64,000 nt of DNA. It comes from Streptococcus sp. HMSC072G04. GTDB lineage: Bacteria; Bacillota; Bacilli; Lactobacillales; Streptococcaceae. The DNA lies in NCBI RefSeq assembly GCF_001813295.1, contig NZ_KV812034.1:1-64000 (forward strand), written 5' to 3'. Position numbers and translations under genes: made by a program. Below, one piece after another: positions 8,062 to 16,730 of the stretch; position 1 is the first letter of the stretch, and each line of letters opens with the position of its first letter. The notes under the pieces were generated by a model. That model had not been told where the DNA came from. It did no database searches and saw only the letters and a program-made list of their open reading frames with translations.

Positions 8062-9013
8062 AGTTGTCAATCCCTTCTTCAATGGTCATTTTTGGATAGT
8101 AGCCAAGTTCGGTTTGAGCCTTTTGAATATCGAGGGTTTGGCTATATCGAAGGAGATAATAGGTATAGCGAGTCAATGGGGGTTCGGCTTTCAGATGAAA
8201 GAATCGATACACCCCTTCAAGGCTATAAGCCACACCTGCTACTAGACCTGCTGGAAGTTTCCGATAGCGAATCGGCTCTCCCAATCCCTTTAGTGTGGTT
8301 TCGATCAAATACTTAAAGGTCTTTGGTTCCCCATTTGTAATATTATAAACTTGTCCGTGAGCTTCTTTTGCTTCCAGAGCCAAGCGAATGGCTAGGGCGA
8401 CATTTTCCACACAGGTCATATCCATGAGCTGCTCTCCTCCTCGAATCAAAGGAATTCCAATTTTTCGACTGAGGCGTAAGACACGAGGCAAAATACTGGT
8501 ATCCCCCACACCAAATAATCCTCTAGGACGCAAGATGATACTTGGCACATCCGGATAGTCAGAAAAAAGTTTTTCAGACGCCAATTTACTTCGGATGTAA
8601 TTGTTGAGGTGATTTTCTTTTGGAGCATCACTTTCCTTGATGTTTAATTGGTCTTTTCCAGCTGCGTAAATACTAGGAGAAGAAACGTAAACTAAGCGTT
8701 TTACCGCATATTCATGGCACAATTCAAGGACATTTTGAGTGCCAACTACATTAGCCTGATAGAAGGCCTTCCAAGGTCCCCAGGCAGTGGATAAAGCTCC
8801 AGCGTGAACCACAGCATCAACAGACTGAAAGGCTTGTCTTACTTCCTCTATAGAGCTCAAATCCCCTTTGATAAATTGGACGCGCTCACCTTCCAGAGCC
8901 TTCCCAATTTTTTCGTTTCGGCCAAAGGCTACAATGGAATAATCGTGAGCCAACAACTCATCGATCACATATTTTCCAAGGAAGCCAGTCGCACCTGTTA
9001 CAAGAATTTTCAT
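8036..9013 (-). CDS. NAD(P)-dependent epimerase/3-beta-hydroxysteroid dehydrogenase family (extended SDR)
   Basis: 325-residue extended short-chain dehydrogenase. The Rossmann motif GATGFLG is at residues 7-13 and the catalytic Tyr139-x3-Lys143 (YIRSK) with an upstream YVSSPS serine. The GLFGVGDTSILPR segment is typical of the 3-beta-HSD subgroup, which includes OleD, the 2-alkyl-3-oxoalkanoate reductase of olefin/beta-lactone pathways. It overlaps the glycosyltransferase gene by ATGA. In the operon the likely role is reduction of a beta-keto intermediate made by the KAS III enzyme; a sugar-epimerase role for the glycosyl donor is the alternative. Confidence 0.85.
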   Translation of the reverse strand: MKILVTGATGFLGKYVIDELLAHDYSIVAFGRNEKIGKALEGERVQFIKGDLSSIEEVRQAFQSVDAVVHAGALSTAWGPWKAFYQANVVGTQNVLELCHEYAVKRLVYVSSPSIYAAGKDQLNIKESDAPKENHLNNYIRSKLASEKLFSDYPDVPSIILRPRGLFGVGDTSILPRVLRLSRKIGIPLIRGGEQLMDMTCVENVALAIRLALEAKEAHGQVYNITNGEPKTFKYLIETTLKGLGEPIRYRKLPAGLVAGVAYSLEGVYRFFHLKAEPPLTRYTYYLLRYSQTLDIQKAQTELGYYPKMTIEEGIDNYVQHDQAH

Positions 9014-10287
9014 AGTTTCCCATCCGTTCCACGTCTTAATAATCGTTGAATCTCAAACTCCAAGGTATCCAACGGCTTGTAGGTTTTTGAAAGTTTGTTT
9101 AGTCTTTCTAACTTTTCCCAAGATTCTTTTTCTAATAGGGCCTTAAAACCTGCTTGAATCTCTTCGGTGCGATTGCGATGTGCTTGAAAAGCAATTCCTG
9201 CTTCTACTCCTCGAATCGCATAGTCAAATTGGTCATAATCATGTGGCAAGATCAAGGCTGGTTTTTTAAATTCGATACACTGATAAAAGATTCCAGCTCC
9301 TCCATGGTGAATGACATAGTCCATCTGCGGAATATATTCTTTGTAGGGTAGATATGAGACAACCGTCACATTTGGCGCTACTTCTTCTTCAGAGAATTCC
9401 TTTGCCCCATCTCCAAGAGTGACAAAAAAGTGACATTCTGGATGCTCTTTGGCCAACTGCTTGGTTTGCTCTAGCAAGTTCTCCTTCGCCCAAGGCAACT
9501 GGGTTCCACATGTCACGAGTACCTTCGTCTTGTCCTCGTAAGGACTGAGATCTAAAGGATAATCTTCAGCTTTTTCAAGAGAAGTTCCCAAAGGGCCAAG
9601 CCACGCATATTGATGAGGGAAGTGTGTTTTCAACTCTAGCTCCATCATCCCAATTCCAAAGATGGCATAAGGAGAGTAGATGGTCTCCACTCCATTTTGA
9701 TTGTACAACTTGAAATTGTAACGTTTTAAGCGTTTGCGTAAGAGGAAAGCGCCACAGTATTTTCCAATGCGCGTGAGTTTACGGCATAGTGCTTGGATCT
9801 TCTCTTCCTTCTTCGTGCGCGCGACTCCCATCCCTCCGAAGAAGCAAGGAGGACCATAAGGAGTTTCGATCGCAAATTGTGTCGCTATGGTGGTAATCCA
9901 AGGAATTTCTAACTGTTCAGCCACAAAACCAGCTGATAGAGTGATAAAGTCAGCAATCACAATATCTGGACGATTGACGCGCCACTCCTCTAACAATTGA
10001 TCCGATACATGATTAATCAAATCCAGACTCTTGGATAATTGCCGATAAGCAGAAAAAAGATTGAGTTTCTTATCGTTATTCGCCGCGCGTTCAAATTCTT
10101 CTACTTTGTCCTCTAGAATTGGAACTACAGTGAAGCCAAGACTTTCTGCAACGGCCTTTTTCTGAGGTCCTGTGAAAACCCGGATCTCCATCGAAGGATC
10201 ATCTAACAAGGGTTTAACGAGATTTAAAGTTGGGTACAGATGCCCGCTCAAGGGAACAGCTACCACATCTATTTTAATTTTTTTCAT
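9010..10287 (-). CDS. GT1-family glycosyltransferase (macrolide/UGT-like)
   Basis: 425-residue GT-B glycosyltransferase of the UGT/MGT type. The N-terminal acceptor domain begins with VPLSGHLYPTLNLVKPL, the typical substrate-entry loop, and the C-terminal donor domain contains IHHGGAGIFYQC, the nucleotide-sugar signature. No signal peptide or membrane segment is present, so it acts on a soluble or membrane-surface lipophilic acceptor. It is the first gene of the operon (CAGGA ribosome site), overlapping the SDR by four bases. Enzymes of this family add glucose or another sugar to polyketides, sterols or lipids, which fits the condensing and activating enzymes encoded downstream. Confidence 0.85.
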   Translation of the reverse strand: MKKIKIDVVAVPLSGHLYPTLNLVKPLLDDPSMEIRVFTGPQKKAVAESLGFTVVPILEDKVEEFERAANNDKKLNLFSAYRQLSKSLDLINHVSDQLLEEWRVNRPDIVIADFITLSAGFVAEQLEIPWITTIATQFAIETPYGPPCFFGGMGVARTKKEEKIQALCRKLTRIGKYCGAFLLRKRLKRYNFKLYNQNGVETIYSPYAIFGIGMMELELKTHFPHQYAWLGPLGTSLEKAEDYPLDLSPYEDKTKVLVTCGTQLPWAKENLLEQTKQLAKEHPECHFFVTLGDGAKEFSEEEVAPNVTVVSYLPYKEYIPQMDYVIHHGGAGIFYQCIEFKKPALILPHDYDQFDYAIRGVEAGIAFQAHRNRTEEIQAGFKALLEKESWEKLERLNKLSKTYKPLDTLEFEIQRLLRRGTDGKL

Positions 10288-10458
10288 TTTTTCCTGCCTT
10301 ATATCTCTTATTAAGCTTTAAAACCTGCTTCTATCTATTAATTCGTAAAAAAAATCAAAAATTGAAGAAAAAATAAAAATTTTTTTAAATTTTTTTAAAA
10401 TATTTCCAATTTGCCTTTACTATCACTATTTAGAAAGAATGTCTTCAACCTAAAAAAG
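10288..10458 (-). promoter_or_regulatory. A-tract-rich leader/promoter region of the biosynthetic operon
   Basis: Upstream of the glycosyltransferase the minus strand has several spaced runs of five to eight A or T (10348-10402), which would bend DNA and may act as an UP-type element. No convincing -35/-10 pair was found. An octamer at 10340-10347 (minus TACGAATT) matches the ComX box TACGAATA at 7 of 8 bases, which is weak evidence for competence control. Confidence 0.35.
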
Positions 10459-10509
10459 CTCCCAAATGCCAAAGAGAGAAAGTCTCCCAAACATTTGAAG
10501 AGTTTTTTT
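10452..10509 (-). terminator. Terminator of the GntR regulator gene
   Basis: Arms CTC..CAAATG (10459-10468) and CATTTG..GAG (10492-10502) enclose a smaller inner hairpin (around 10472-10487). A six-base T-run follows on the minus strand and a seven-base T-run on the plus strand, so it can act in both directions. Confidence 0.65.
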
Positions 10510-10528
10510 ATTACTGTGAATTGCGAGC

Positions 10529-11227
10529 TTAGTTATTTTCCAAATAAAATTCGAACCGCTCACCGACATACTGACTTTTTACATACTCAAAAGCCGTCCC
10601 ATCTTCAAAATAGGAGACCTGTGTCAGACCTAAAATAGCTTGTCCTTTTGAAATCTGTAAATAGTCCGCAATCTTATCCTTGGCCAATCGCGCATAGATG
10701 GTCTGGTGCGACTTTCCAATCTTATAGCCATGACGCTCCAAGGTTTGGAAGAAATGGCTGGTAACCTCTTCTCGATTGAAATTCTTAATAAATTTCTCTG
10801 GAATAGAGGCCACTTCATAAACAACAGGGATCCCATCAGCATACCGGACCCGTTCCATCCGAATGATGGTCTCTGTCTTATCAATGCCCAATTTGTCCAC
10901 TTCTTGGAGGCTAGGAATGGTTTTCCTGTAAGAAATCACTTGGCTAGAAGGTTCCTTGCCTTGCGATTTCATAATTTCTGTAAAACTGGTTGTGCCCCGC
11001 ATTTTTTCTTGAACGCGCGTGCTGGTGATAAAGGTGCCACTTCCTACCCGTCTTTCAAGCACTCCTTCTTCAACCAGAAGGGTAATAGCCTGCCTAAGCG
11101 TCATCCGACTCACCTGAAATTTCTCAGCCAGATCGCGTTCGCTGGGAAGACGCTCCCCGATTTTCCATATTTTTTGATCAATCTCAGACTTAATTTGATC
11201 ATGAATTTGAATGTAAGCTGGAATCAT
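10529..11227 (-). CDS. GntR-family transcriptional regulator with UTRA domain
   Basis: 232-residue HutC-subfamily regulator. Residues 1-70 form the winged helix, with the hallmark LPSERDLAEKFQVSRMTLRQ, and residues about 88-228 the UTRA ligand-binding domain (chorismate lyase fold; IIRMERVRYADG). It is divergent from guaA, an arrangement also known in pneumococci, and its own promoter is back to back with that of guaA. It lies directly upstream of, and points toward, the five-gene biosynthetic operon but is separated from it by a terminator. Its effector is unknown; target genes could be itself, the operon, or a distant sugar locus. Confidence 0.9.
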   Translation of the reverse strand: MIPAYIQIHDQIKSEIDQKIWKIGERLPSERDLAEKFQVSRMTLRQAITLLVEEGVLERRVGSGTFITSTRVQEKMRGTTSFTEIMKSQGKEPSSQVISYRKTIPSLQEVDKLGIDKTETIIRMERVRYADGIPVVYEVASIPEKFIKNFNREEVTSHFFQTLERHGYKIGKSHQTIYARLAKDKIADYLQISKGQAILGLTQVSYFEDGTAFEYVKSQYVGERFEFYLENN

Positions 11228-11255
11228 AATCTTGCTCTTTCTCTGTGTTATCTCT

Positions 11256-11284
11256 ATTGTAGCGTAAAATTCCTAATTCTTCAA
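11256..11284 (-). promoter_or_regulatory. Promoter of the GntR regulator gene
   Basis: Minus strand TTGAAG (11279-11284), 17-bp spacer, TACAAT (11256-11261). Only seven bases separate its -35 from the guaA -35. Confidence 0.65.
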
Positions 11285-11291
11285 TCAGAGA

Positions 11292-11321
11292 TTGGTAAAG
11301 ACAAGGCTTTTGTGTTAGAAT
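11292..11321 (+). promoter_or_regulatory. Promoter of guaA
   Basis: TTGGTA (11292-11297), 18-bp spacer, TAGAAT (11316-11321) preceded by TG, making an extended -10. No PurR-type box was seen here. Confidence 0.65.
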
Positions 11322-11355
11322 AGAGAAAAGTAAATTTCTTTAAGAAGGGGATAAG

Positions 11356-12921
11356 ATGACAAACCTATCAACTGATTTGCATGATGTTGAAAAAATCATC
11401 GTGCTTGACTACGGTAGCCAATACAATCAGCTTATTTCACGTCGGATTCGTGAAATTGGAGTCTTCTCAGAGTTGAAGAGCCACAAGATTTCTGCTGATG
11501 AAGTTCGTGCAATCAATCCAGTTGGGATCGTTCTCTCAGGCGGACCGAACTCTGTATACGAGGAAGGTTCTTTTGATATCGATCCTGAAATTTTTGAACT
11601 CGGTATTCCAATCCTTGGAATCTGTTACGGAATGCAATTGTTGACCCATAAATTGGGCGGGAAGGTCGTTCCTGCAGGTGATGCTGGTAACCGCGAATAT
11701 GGTCAATCTGAACTGACTTTGACAGAATCTTCTGCTCTTTTTGCCGGCACACCAGACAAACAATTGGTCTTGATGAGCCATGGAGATGCTGTTACAGAAA
11801 TTCCGGCTGACTTTATCCGCACTGGTACTTCTGCTGACTGTCCATTTGCATCCATTGAAAATCCAGATAAGAAAATCTACGGTATCCAATTCCACCCTGA
11901 GGTTCGTCACTCTGTTCACGGTTATGACATCTTGCGTAACTTTGCCTTGAACATCTGTGGGGCTAAAGGTGACTGGACCATGGACAACTTCATTGACATG
12001 CAGATCAAAAAAATCCGTGAAACCGTCGGAGACAAACGTGTCCTTCTTGGTCTTTCAGGTGGTGTTGACTCTTCTGTTGTTGGGGTTCTCCTTCAAAAAG
12101 CCATCGGCGATCAATTGATCTGTATCTTTGTAGACCACGGTCTTCTTCGTAAAGGTGAAGCTGACCAAGTGATGGATATGCTTGGTGGCAAGTTTGGTTT
12201 GAACATTGTCAAAGCAGATGCTGCAAAACGTTTCCTTGATAAGTTAGCTGGAGTATCTGATCCTGAGAAAAAACGGAAGATCATTGGTAACGAGTTTGTT
12301 TATGTCTTTGATGACGAAGCAAGTAAACTCAAAGATGTAAAATTCTTGGCACAAGGAACACTCTACACTGACGTGATCGAGTCTGGTACGGATACTGCTC
12401 AAACCATCAAGTCTCACCACAATGTGGGTGGACTTCCAGAAGATATGCAGTTTGAACTGATCGAACCACTCAACACTCTTTATAAGGATGAGGTTCGTGC
12501 TCTTGGTACAGAGCTTGGTATGCCAGACCACATCGTATGGCGCCAACCATTCCCAGGCCCAGGACTTGCCATCCGTGTTATGGGAGAAATCACTGAAGAA
12601 AAACTTGAAACCGTTCGTGAATCAGATGCTATTCTTCGTGAAGAAATCGCCAAAGCTGGTCTTGACCGTGATATCTGGCAATACTTCACTGTCAACACAG
12701 GCGTTCGTTCAGTAGGTGTTATGGGTGACGGCCGTACCTACGACTACACTATCGCTATCCGCGCTATCACTTCTATCGATGGAATGACAGCAGACTTTGC
12801 GAAGATTCCATGGGAAGTCCTCCAAAAAATCTCAGTCCGTATCGTAAACGAAGTTGACCACGTCAACCGCATCGTCTACGATATCACAAGCAAACCACCT
12901 GCAACTGTAGAGTGGGAATGA
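11356..12921 (+). CDS. guaA: GMP synthase (glutamine-hydrolysing)
   Basis: Converts XMP to GMP with glutamine and ATP, the last step of de novo guanine nucleotide synthesis. The 521 residues contain the class I amidotransferase domain with nucleophile Cys90 in GICYGMQ and the His-x-Glu pair in QFHPEV, the ATP-pyrophosphatase P-loop GLSGGVDSS near 230, and the C-terminal dimerisation domain ending in KPPATVEWE. Ribosome site AAGAAGGGG. It is monocistronic, with its own promoter and a strong terminator. Codon use is that of a highly expressed housekeeping gene. Confidence 0.98.
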   Translation: MTNLSTDLHDVEKIIVLDYGSQYNQLISRRIREIGVFSELKSHKISADEVRAINPVGIVLSGGPNSVYEEGSFDIDPEIFELGIPILGICYGMQLLTHKLGGKVVPAGDAGNREYGQSELTLTESSALFAGTPDKQLVLMSHGDAVTEIPADFIRTGTSADCPFASIENPDKKIYGIQFHPEVRHSVHGYDILRNFALNICGAKGDWTMDNFIDMQIKKIRETVGDKRVLLGLSGGVDSSVVGVLLQKAIGDQLICIFVDHGLLRKGEADQVMDMLGGKFGLNIVKADAAKRFLDKLAGVSDPEKKRKIIGNEFVYVFDDEASKLKDVKFLAQGTLYTDVIESGTDTAQTIKSHHNVGGLPEDMQFELIEPLNTLYKDEVRALGTELGMPDHIVWRQPFPGPGLAIRVMGEITEEKLETVRESDAILREEIAKAGLDRDIWQYFTVNTGVRSVGVMGDGRTYDYTIAIRAITSIDGMTADFAKIPWEVLQKISVRIVNEVDHVNRIVYDITSKPPATVEWE

Positions 12922-13023
12922 TTTATAAACATGATTTGAAGTGAAATGGTTGTTTTAACAGCACTTTCGTTTATTATAAAAGGTTAAAAATCAATCCCAA
13001 AATTGATTGGTTCCCCACCAAAA

Positions 13024-13061
13024 GCCCCACCAGAAAAATTCTGGTGGGGCGCTTTTGTTTT
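13024..13061 (+). terminator. Terminator of guaA
   Basis: Perfect 12-bp GC-rich stem (13024-13035 with 13039-13050), 3-base loop, then TTTTGTTTT. Confidence 0.9.
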
Positions 13062-13173
13062 AAGGATGTAAGAGCGCAGATTATAGTTTCTTCTCCATAA
13101 GAAGAATTAAAAAATTCATCGTATCTCGTTTTGAGACTGGTAAATTAAACAATAATCTAGTAAATTGTGTCAT

Positions 13174-13231
13174 AGAAATAAATCCCTTATAGAGTAATGT
13201 TTCGCAATTCTACTATAAGGGATTTATTTCT
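13174..13231. repeat. Perfect 19-bp inverted repeat
   Basis: Arms 13174-13192 and 13213-13231 are perfectly complementary (AGAAATAAATCCCTTATAG), loop 20 bases. T-rich sequence follows on the plus strand, so it could terminate plus-strand transcription; on the minus strand it lies just downstream of the LacZ-like gene. It may also be a small miniature element. Confidence 0.6.
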
Positions 13232-13253
13232 TTTTATGTTTACACAACTTCTC

Positions 13254-14054
13254 CTATACTATCTTAACTTTTGTTATAGCTGTTTCTACTATTGTTCCAT
13301 CATCAATTATTAACAATTCTACAAAAGAAATCGCTAAATAATTGATATCTAAATCATATCTTTTTTCAATTTTATTAGTATAATCTATATTCTCTTTAAA
13401 AATAATATTTTTTTCTTTATCGTATATATAAACACTAATTATAGCGCTATTAGAATATCCATTTAATAAGCAATCAATGGTTAATGTCGATTTATTAGAA
13501 TTTTGACTATTTCCTAATTCAGCATTAAAATCATATACATGTAGTTTAGGAGTACTATAAATAATGCTCTCCGAAATTTTGTCTAAGATTGAATCTAGCA
13601 TCACATTATTGTTTTGTTTTTCTTCTTCAATAGAGCATACCTTAATTATAAGTTCATTTTCCTCCAAACGTAGTAAATTTGTAATTTCAAACTCTATAGT
13701 CTGTTCAAGTCCCTTTGAAAATCCAACAAAGCACCCATTCATCCAAATATACACGGGCAGATTTAAGCTTTGCATTTTCAAGATAATATTTTTAGTAATT
13801 AATTTATCTTCACCTTTAAAATGATTAAACAAAGTTACCAATGTAGATTCGTCATCACCATTTTTTTCATTGAAATCTGATTTCATGTAAGTCCAATTAT
13901 TGTTTAAGTGCATCTTATCTATTTGAAAATAGTCTAGTTGATTTATACCTACATATTTATCAAAATAATAATGCTCAGAATGTTCAGGTAATTGATTGAC
14001 TCCTGTTATATCAGAATTTTTCAACCAGCTATATTCCACTTTAATATTTTTCAT
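13254..14054 (-). CDS. LacZ-like N-terminal domains protein without catalytic domain
   Basis: 266 residues. The central part (VYIWMNGCFVGFSKG, then EFEITNLLRLEENELIIKV) matches the sugar-binding jelly-roll domain of LacZ-type beta-galactosidases, and the following LHVYDF segment resembles the start of their immunoglobulin-like second domain. The TIM barrel with the catalytic Glu residues is absent, so this is not a glycosidase; it may be a degenerate remnant or a carbohydrate-binding or scaffold protein. I prefer ATG 14054, which has AGAGG at good distance, over a TTG at 14078. It sits where the carbamate kinase gene aguC is found in other agmatine clusters, but beyond the aguA terminator. 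Very AT-rich. Confidence 0.6.
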   Translation of the reverse strand: MKNIKVEYSWLKNSDITGVNQLPEHSEHYYFDKYVGINQLDYFQIDKMHLNNNWTYMKSDFNEKNGDDESTLVTLFNHFKGEDKLITKNIILKMQSLNLPVYIWMNGCFVGFSKGLEQTIEFEITNLLRLEENELIIKVCSIEEEKQNNNVMLDSILDKISESIIYSTPKLHVYDFNAELGNSQNSNKSTLTIDCLLNGYSNSAIISVYIYDKEKNIIFKENIDYTNKIEKRYDLDINYLAISFVELLIIDDGTIVETAITKVKIV

Positions 14055-14056
14055 CT

Positions 14057-14089
14057 CTAATACCTCTTTGTAAAGCAATTTATCTTCAT
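14057..14089 (-). other. Ten-codon mini-ORF before the LacZ-like gene
   Basis: A 10-residue frame (MKINCFTKRY) has a strong ribosome site (GGAGG, 14093-14097) four bases from its ATG and stops two bases before the next ATG. It could be a leader peptide or a way to load ribosomes by coupling, or chance. Confidence 0.3.
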
Positions 14090-14120
14090 ATTCCTCCGTC
14101 TACTTAATGCGATATATTAG

Positions 14121-14150
14121 AAAAAACAGAGCCTGCTTTACCAGACTCTG
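14121..14150 (-). terminator. Terminator of the aguBDA operon
   Basis: Nine-base-pair stem (14127-14135 with 14142-14150, one G-T pair), 6-base loop, six Ts on the minus strand. It begins seven bases after the aguA stop, so the operon ends without a carbamate kinase. Confidence 0.85.
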
Positions 14151-14156
14151 CATATG

Positions 14157-15269
14157 TTATTTCGTTGCTGGTTGCTGCTGCGTAATACAGTGAATATTAC
14201 CACCACCATATGCAATCTCTGTAGTTTCAACTCCAACAACTTTACGATCAGGGAACATTGCTTGCACTTGTTCAACCGCTAATGCATCGTTCTCATCACC
14301 ATATTGAGGGAGAATAATTCCTCCATTCACTATTAAGAAATTCAAATATGATGCGATTGCAACTTCTCCTTCCTCTCTTGGGATAGCCCCTTCTGAAAAA
14401 TCAATCGTATCTGCATCTTTAAGATAGCATGGCTTCTTAGTAACGCACATTTTATGTACTTTTAATTTTCTGCCTTTTGCATCTGTTTGTTCACTTAGGA
14501 ATTCAAACGCAGCTTTTGCTTCCTTATAGAAAGGATGGTTTTCATCTTCAGTGTAAATACATGCAACTTCTCCAGGTTTTACAAAACATGCTACATCATC
14601 AATATGACCATTCGTTTCATAAGGGTCAATACCATCTTTCACCCAAATTACTTTTTCACAATTCAAATAATCCTTTAATTTTTGTTCAATTTCTTCTTTT
14701 GACAAATGTGGATTTCGACTTGGATGAAGAAGACACATTTCAGTAACCATCACTGTACCTTCACCATCAACGTGAATTGATCCACCTTCTAAAACAAAAT
14801 CATCTGTTTTATAAGAATCAGTATTTGTTAACTCACAAACTTTTCTTGCAACAAGCGCATCTTGATCCCAAGGGAAATAGAGTCCATCTACTAACCCCCC
14901 CCATGCATTGAATTCCCAATCTACTGCACGACGTTCACCTTTATCATTTATAAGAAATGTAGGACCACAGTCGCGAATCCACGAATCATCATTTGTCATC
15001 TCGATTACTCTTATATTTTCACAATTAAGAGCAGATACACGAGCTATAGCATTTTCAAATTGAAGAGGTGGTACACAAAGTGAAACTGGCTCAAATTCAC
15101 TAATAGCTTTAGCAACATCTAAAAATGCTTTTTGAGCAGGTTTAGCTCCTAAACGCCAATTATCATTTCGCCATGGCCATAACATCCAAATTTGTTCTTG
15201 TTCTTCGAATTCTCCTGGCATTCGAAATCCATCTACTTTAGGGGTTGTCCCCACAATACGCTTAGACAT
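14157..15269 (-). CDS. aguA: Agmatine deiminase
   Basis: Hydrolyses agmatine to N-carbamoylputrescine and ammonia. The 370-residue guanidino-group-modifying enzyme shows the substrate-binding MLWPWRNDNWR, the DDSWIRDCGPTF block, NGHIDD with the catalytic His and Asp, and the nucleophile Cys361 in GGGNIHC near the C-terminus, all conserved in AguA/PPAH enzymes. Ribosome site AGGAGG. It follows aguD by about 40 bp and is the last gene of the operon aguB-aguD-aguA. The pathway yields ammonia (acid protection) and, with carbamate kinase, ATP. Confidence 0.96.
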   Translation of the reverse strand: MSKRIVGTTPKVDGFRMPGEFEEQEQIWMLWPWRNDNWRLGAKPAQKAFLDVAKAISEFEPVSLCVPPLQFENAIARVSALNCENIRVIEMTNDDSWIRDCGPTFLINDKGERRAVDWEFNAWGGLVDGLYFPWDQDALVARKVCELTNTDSYKTDDFVLEGGSIHVDGEGTVMVTEMCLLHPSRNPHLSKEEIEQKLKDYLNCEKVIWVKDGIDPYETNGHIDDVACFVKPGEVACIYTEDENHPFYKEAKAAFEFLSEQTDAKGRKLKVHKMCVTKKPCYLKDADTIDFSEGAIPREEGEVAIASYLNFLIVNGGIILPQYGDENDALAVEQVQAMFPDRKVVGVETTEIAYGGGNIHCITQQQPATK

Positions 15270-15308
15270 CTCAAGTCCTCCTTTTATTGTATTGGTATTT
15301 AGTTACTA

Positions 15309-16667
15309 TCATTTTTTGATTTTTTTCACATGAATAATAACTTCACCTAAGATAAGACAAATTAATGAACCGATAGTTACAGGTAATTTATCAGCTAATG
15401 TTACTTCATCAAAAGATAATGGGAATGCTGTAAATAAAAGCGAGATCAAAATCATAATAATTGGAATCACAACCATAATTTTTAAAATAAGATCACTTCC
15501 TCCTACTTTAAAAGGTCGAGGGGTTTCTGGATCAATTTTTCTTAACTTATAAAATGCTGGAAAAACTGGTATATAAGAAAGTAAGAACATAACAAGGTTC
15601 AATGAGAAGAACGCCCAAAACAGATCCTGATTTGGCAATATTGGTGCAATGACTACTACAAATGTTGCAACAAAACCATTTGCTAAAGCCGATCCAATTG
15701 GCATGTTATTCTTTTTACTACGTTTTGCAAAAAACTTTGGCATATCTCCATTTTCAGCAGCATAACATGCCGTGTTATTTACTCCTAATGACCATGAAAT
15801 CATATTTCCAAAAAGAGTTAGTAAGAATAGAAATGCCATTAAAATTATAAACCATCCATTTTCTGATCCGGTCAAAAGTTTAAAGCTATCCATCATACCA
15901 CTACTAGTAGAAATTTTATCAACAGGAATCGCTACACCAATACCAAATGCAGAAAATATATAAATAGCAGCTATAACTAAACCTGCAACAATTATAGATT
16001 GTGGTATTTGTTTTTTGGGATTCTCCATATCATCCGCACACGTACAAATAACCTCAAAGCCAAGTAGATTAAAAATAATAACAGAAATAAATGATAGACT
16101 GTTTAAATCAAATGATGGTAAAAGTGAATCCAACGTAATTTTATTAGCCATTCCTTTTGTAAAGGCAATATATAATCCCAAGACTCCTACTAATAGAGCT
16201 AATATCATTTTTATAATTGCCGCACCATTGAGAATCCATACGCTATCACTTGCAGGATAAAAGCTTATCCATATAATTAACCAAATAAATACAAGTTCAA
16301 TTAATAATGTCCAGAACGTCGAAAACTCAACTCCTGTAATCGTTGTCAACAAGCCAGGAGTCATAACAGCTAGTGATGCTAACCACAATGGAAAATTAAT
16401 CCAATAATACCAGGAGGTCCTTGAGCCCCATCGGTGTCCAAACGCCTTCGTCACCCAATCATAGATTCCACCATCACCTATATAAGTAGTACCTAATTCA
16501 GCTGAAATCAATCCGTATGGTAACAAAAAGGCAATTAATAAAAATAACCACCAAAAGAATTGAGAATTCCCAATCGCTGCAACTGGAGCTGCAGCTTCTG
16601 CAACAAATACTACACATATTACAGTTAATACTGTAGTAAACAAACTAAATTTTTTCTTTTCTTCCAT
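15309..16667 (-). CDS. aguD: Agmatine:putrescine antiporter
   Basis: 452-residue amino acid/polyamine antiporter of the APC superfamily with about twelve hydrophobic segments; TM1 contains the unwound-helix motif near AAAPVAAIGNSQF and later GFEVICTCADD. It exchanges external agmatine for internal putrescine, so that uptake costs no energy. Starts after AGGAGAAAA. Lies between aguB (63 bp upstream) and aguA (about 40 bp downstream), which decides the substrate assignment. Without this context it would only be called an APC-family permease. Confidence 0.92.
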   Translation of the reverse strand: MEEKKKFSLFTTVLTVICVVFVAEAAAPVAAIGNSQFFWWLFLLIAFLLPYGLISAELGTTYIGDGGIYDWVTKAFGHRWGSRTSWYYWINFPLWLASLAVMTPGLLTTITGVEFSTFWTLLIELVFIWLIIWISFYPASDSVWILNGAAIIKMILALLVGVLGLYIAFTKGMANKITLDSLLPSFDLNSLSFISVIIFNLLGFEVICTCADDMENPKKQIPQSIIVAGLVIAAIYIFSAFGIGVAIPVDKISTSSGMMDSFKLLTGSENGWFIILMAFLFLLTLFGNMISWSLGVNNTACYAAENGDMPKFFAKRSKKNNMPIGSALANGFVATFVVVIAPILPNQDLFWAFFSLNLVMFLLSYIPVFPAFYKLRKIDPETPRPFKVGGSDLILKIMVVIPIIMILISLLFTAFPLSFDEVTLADKLPVTIGSLICLILGEVIIHVKKIKK

Positions 16668-16730
16668 TTTTTTCTCCTTCCTTTAAGAGGAGAGTTATAA
16701 CATCGTCAATTTAAAGCAAATTTAACCTTT

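Larger units (their letters stand above)
12922..13253. other. Intergenic region after guaA with two strong hairpins
   Basis: This 332-bp stretch contains the guaA terminator (13024-13061) and a long perfect hairpin (13174-13231). No ORF with a ribosome site was seen. The interval 13062-13173 has no recognised feature; it may hold debris from the insertion that brought the AT-rich agmatine cluster. Confidence 0.5.
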
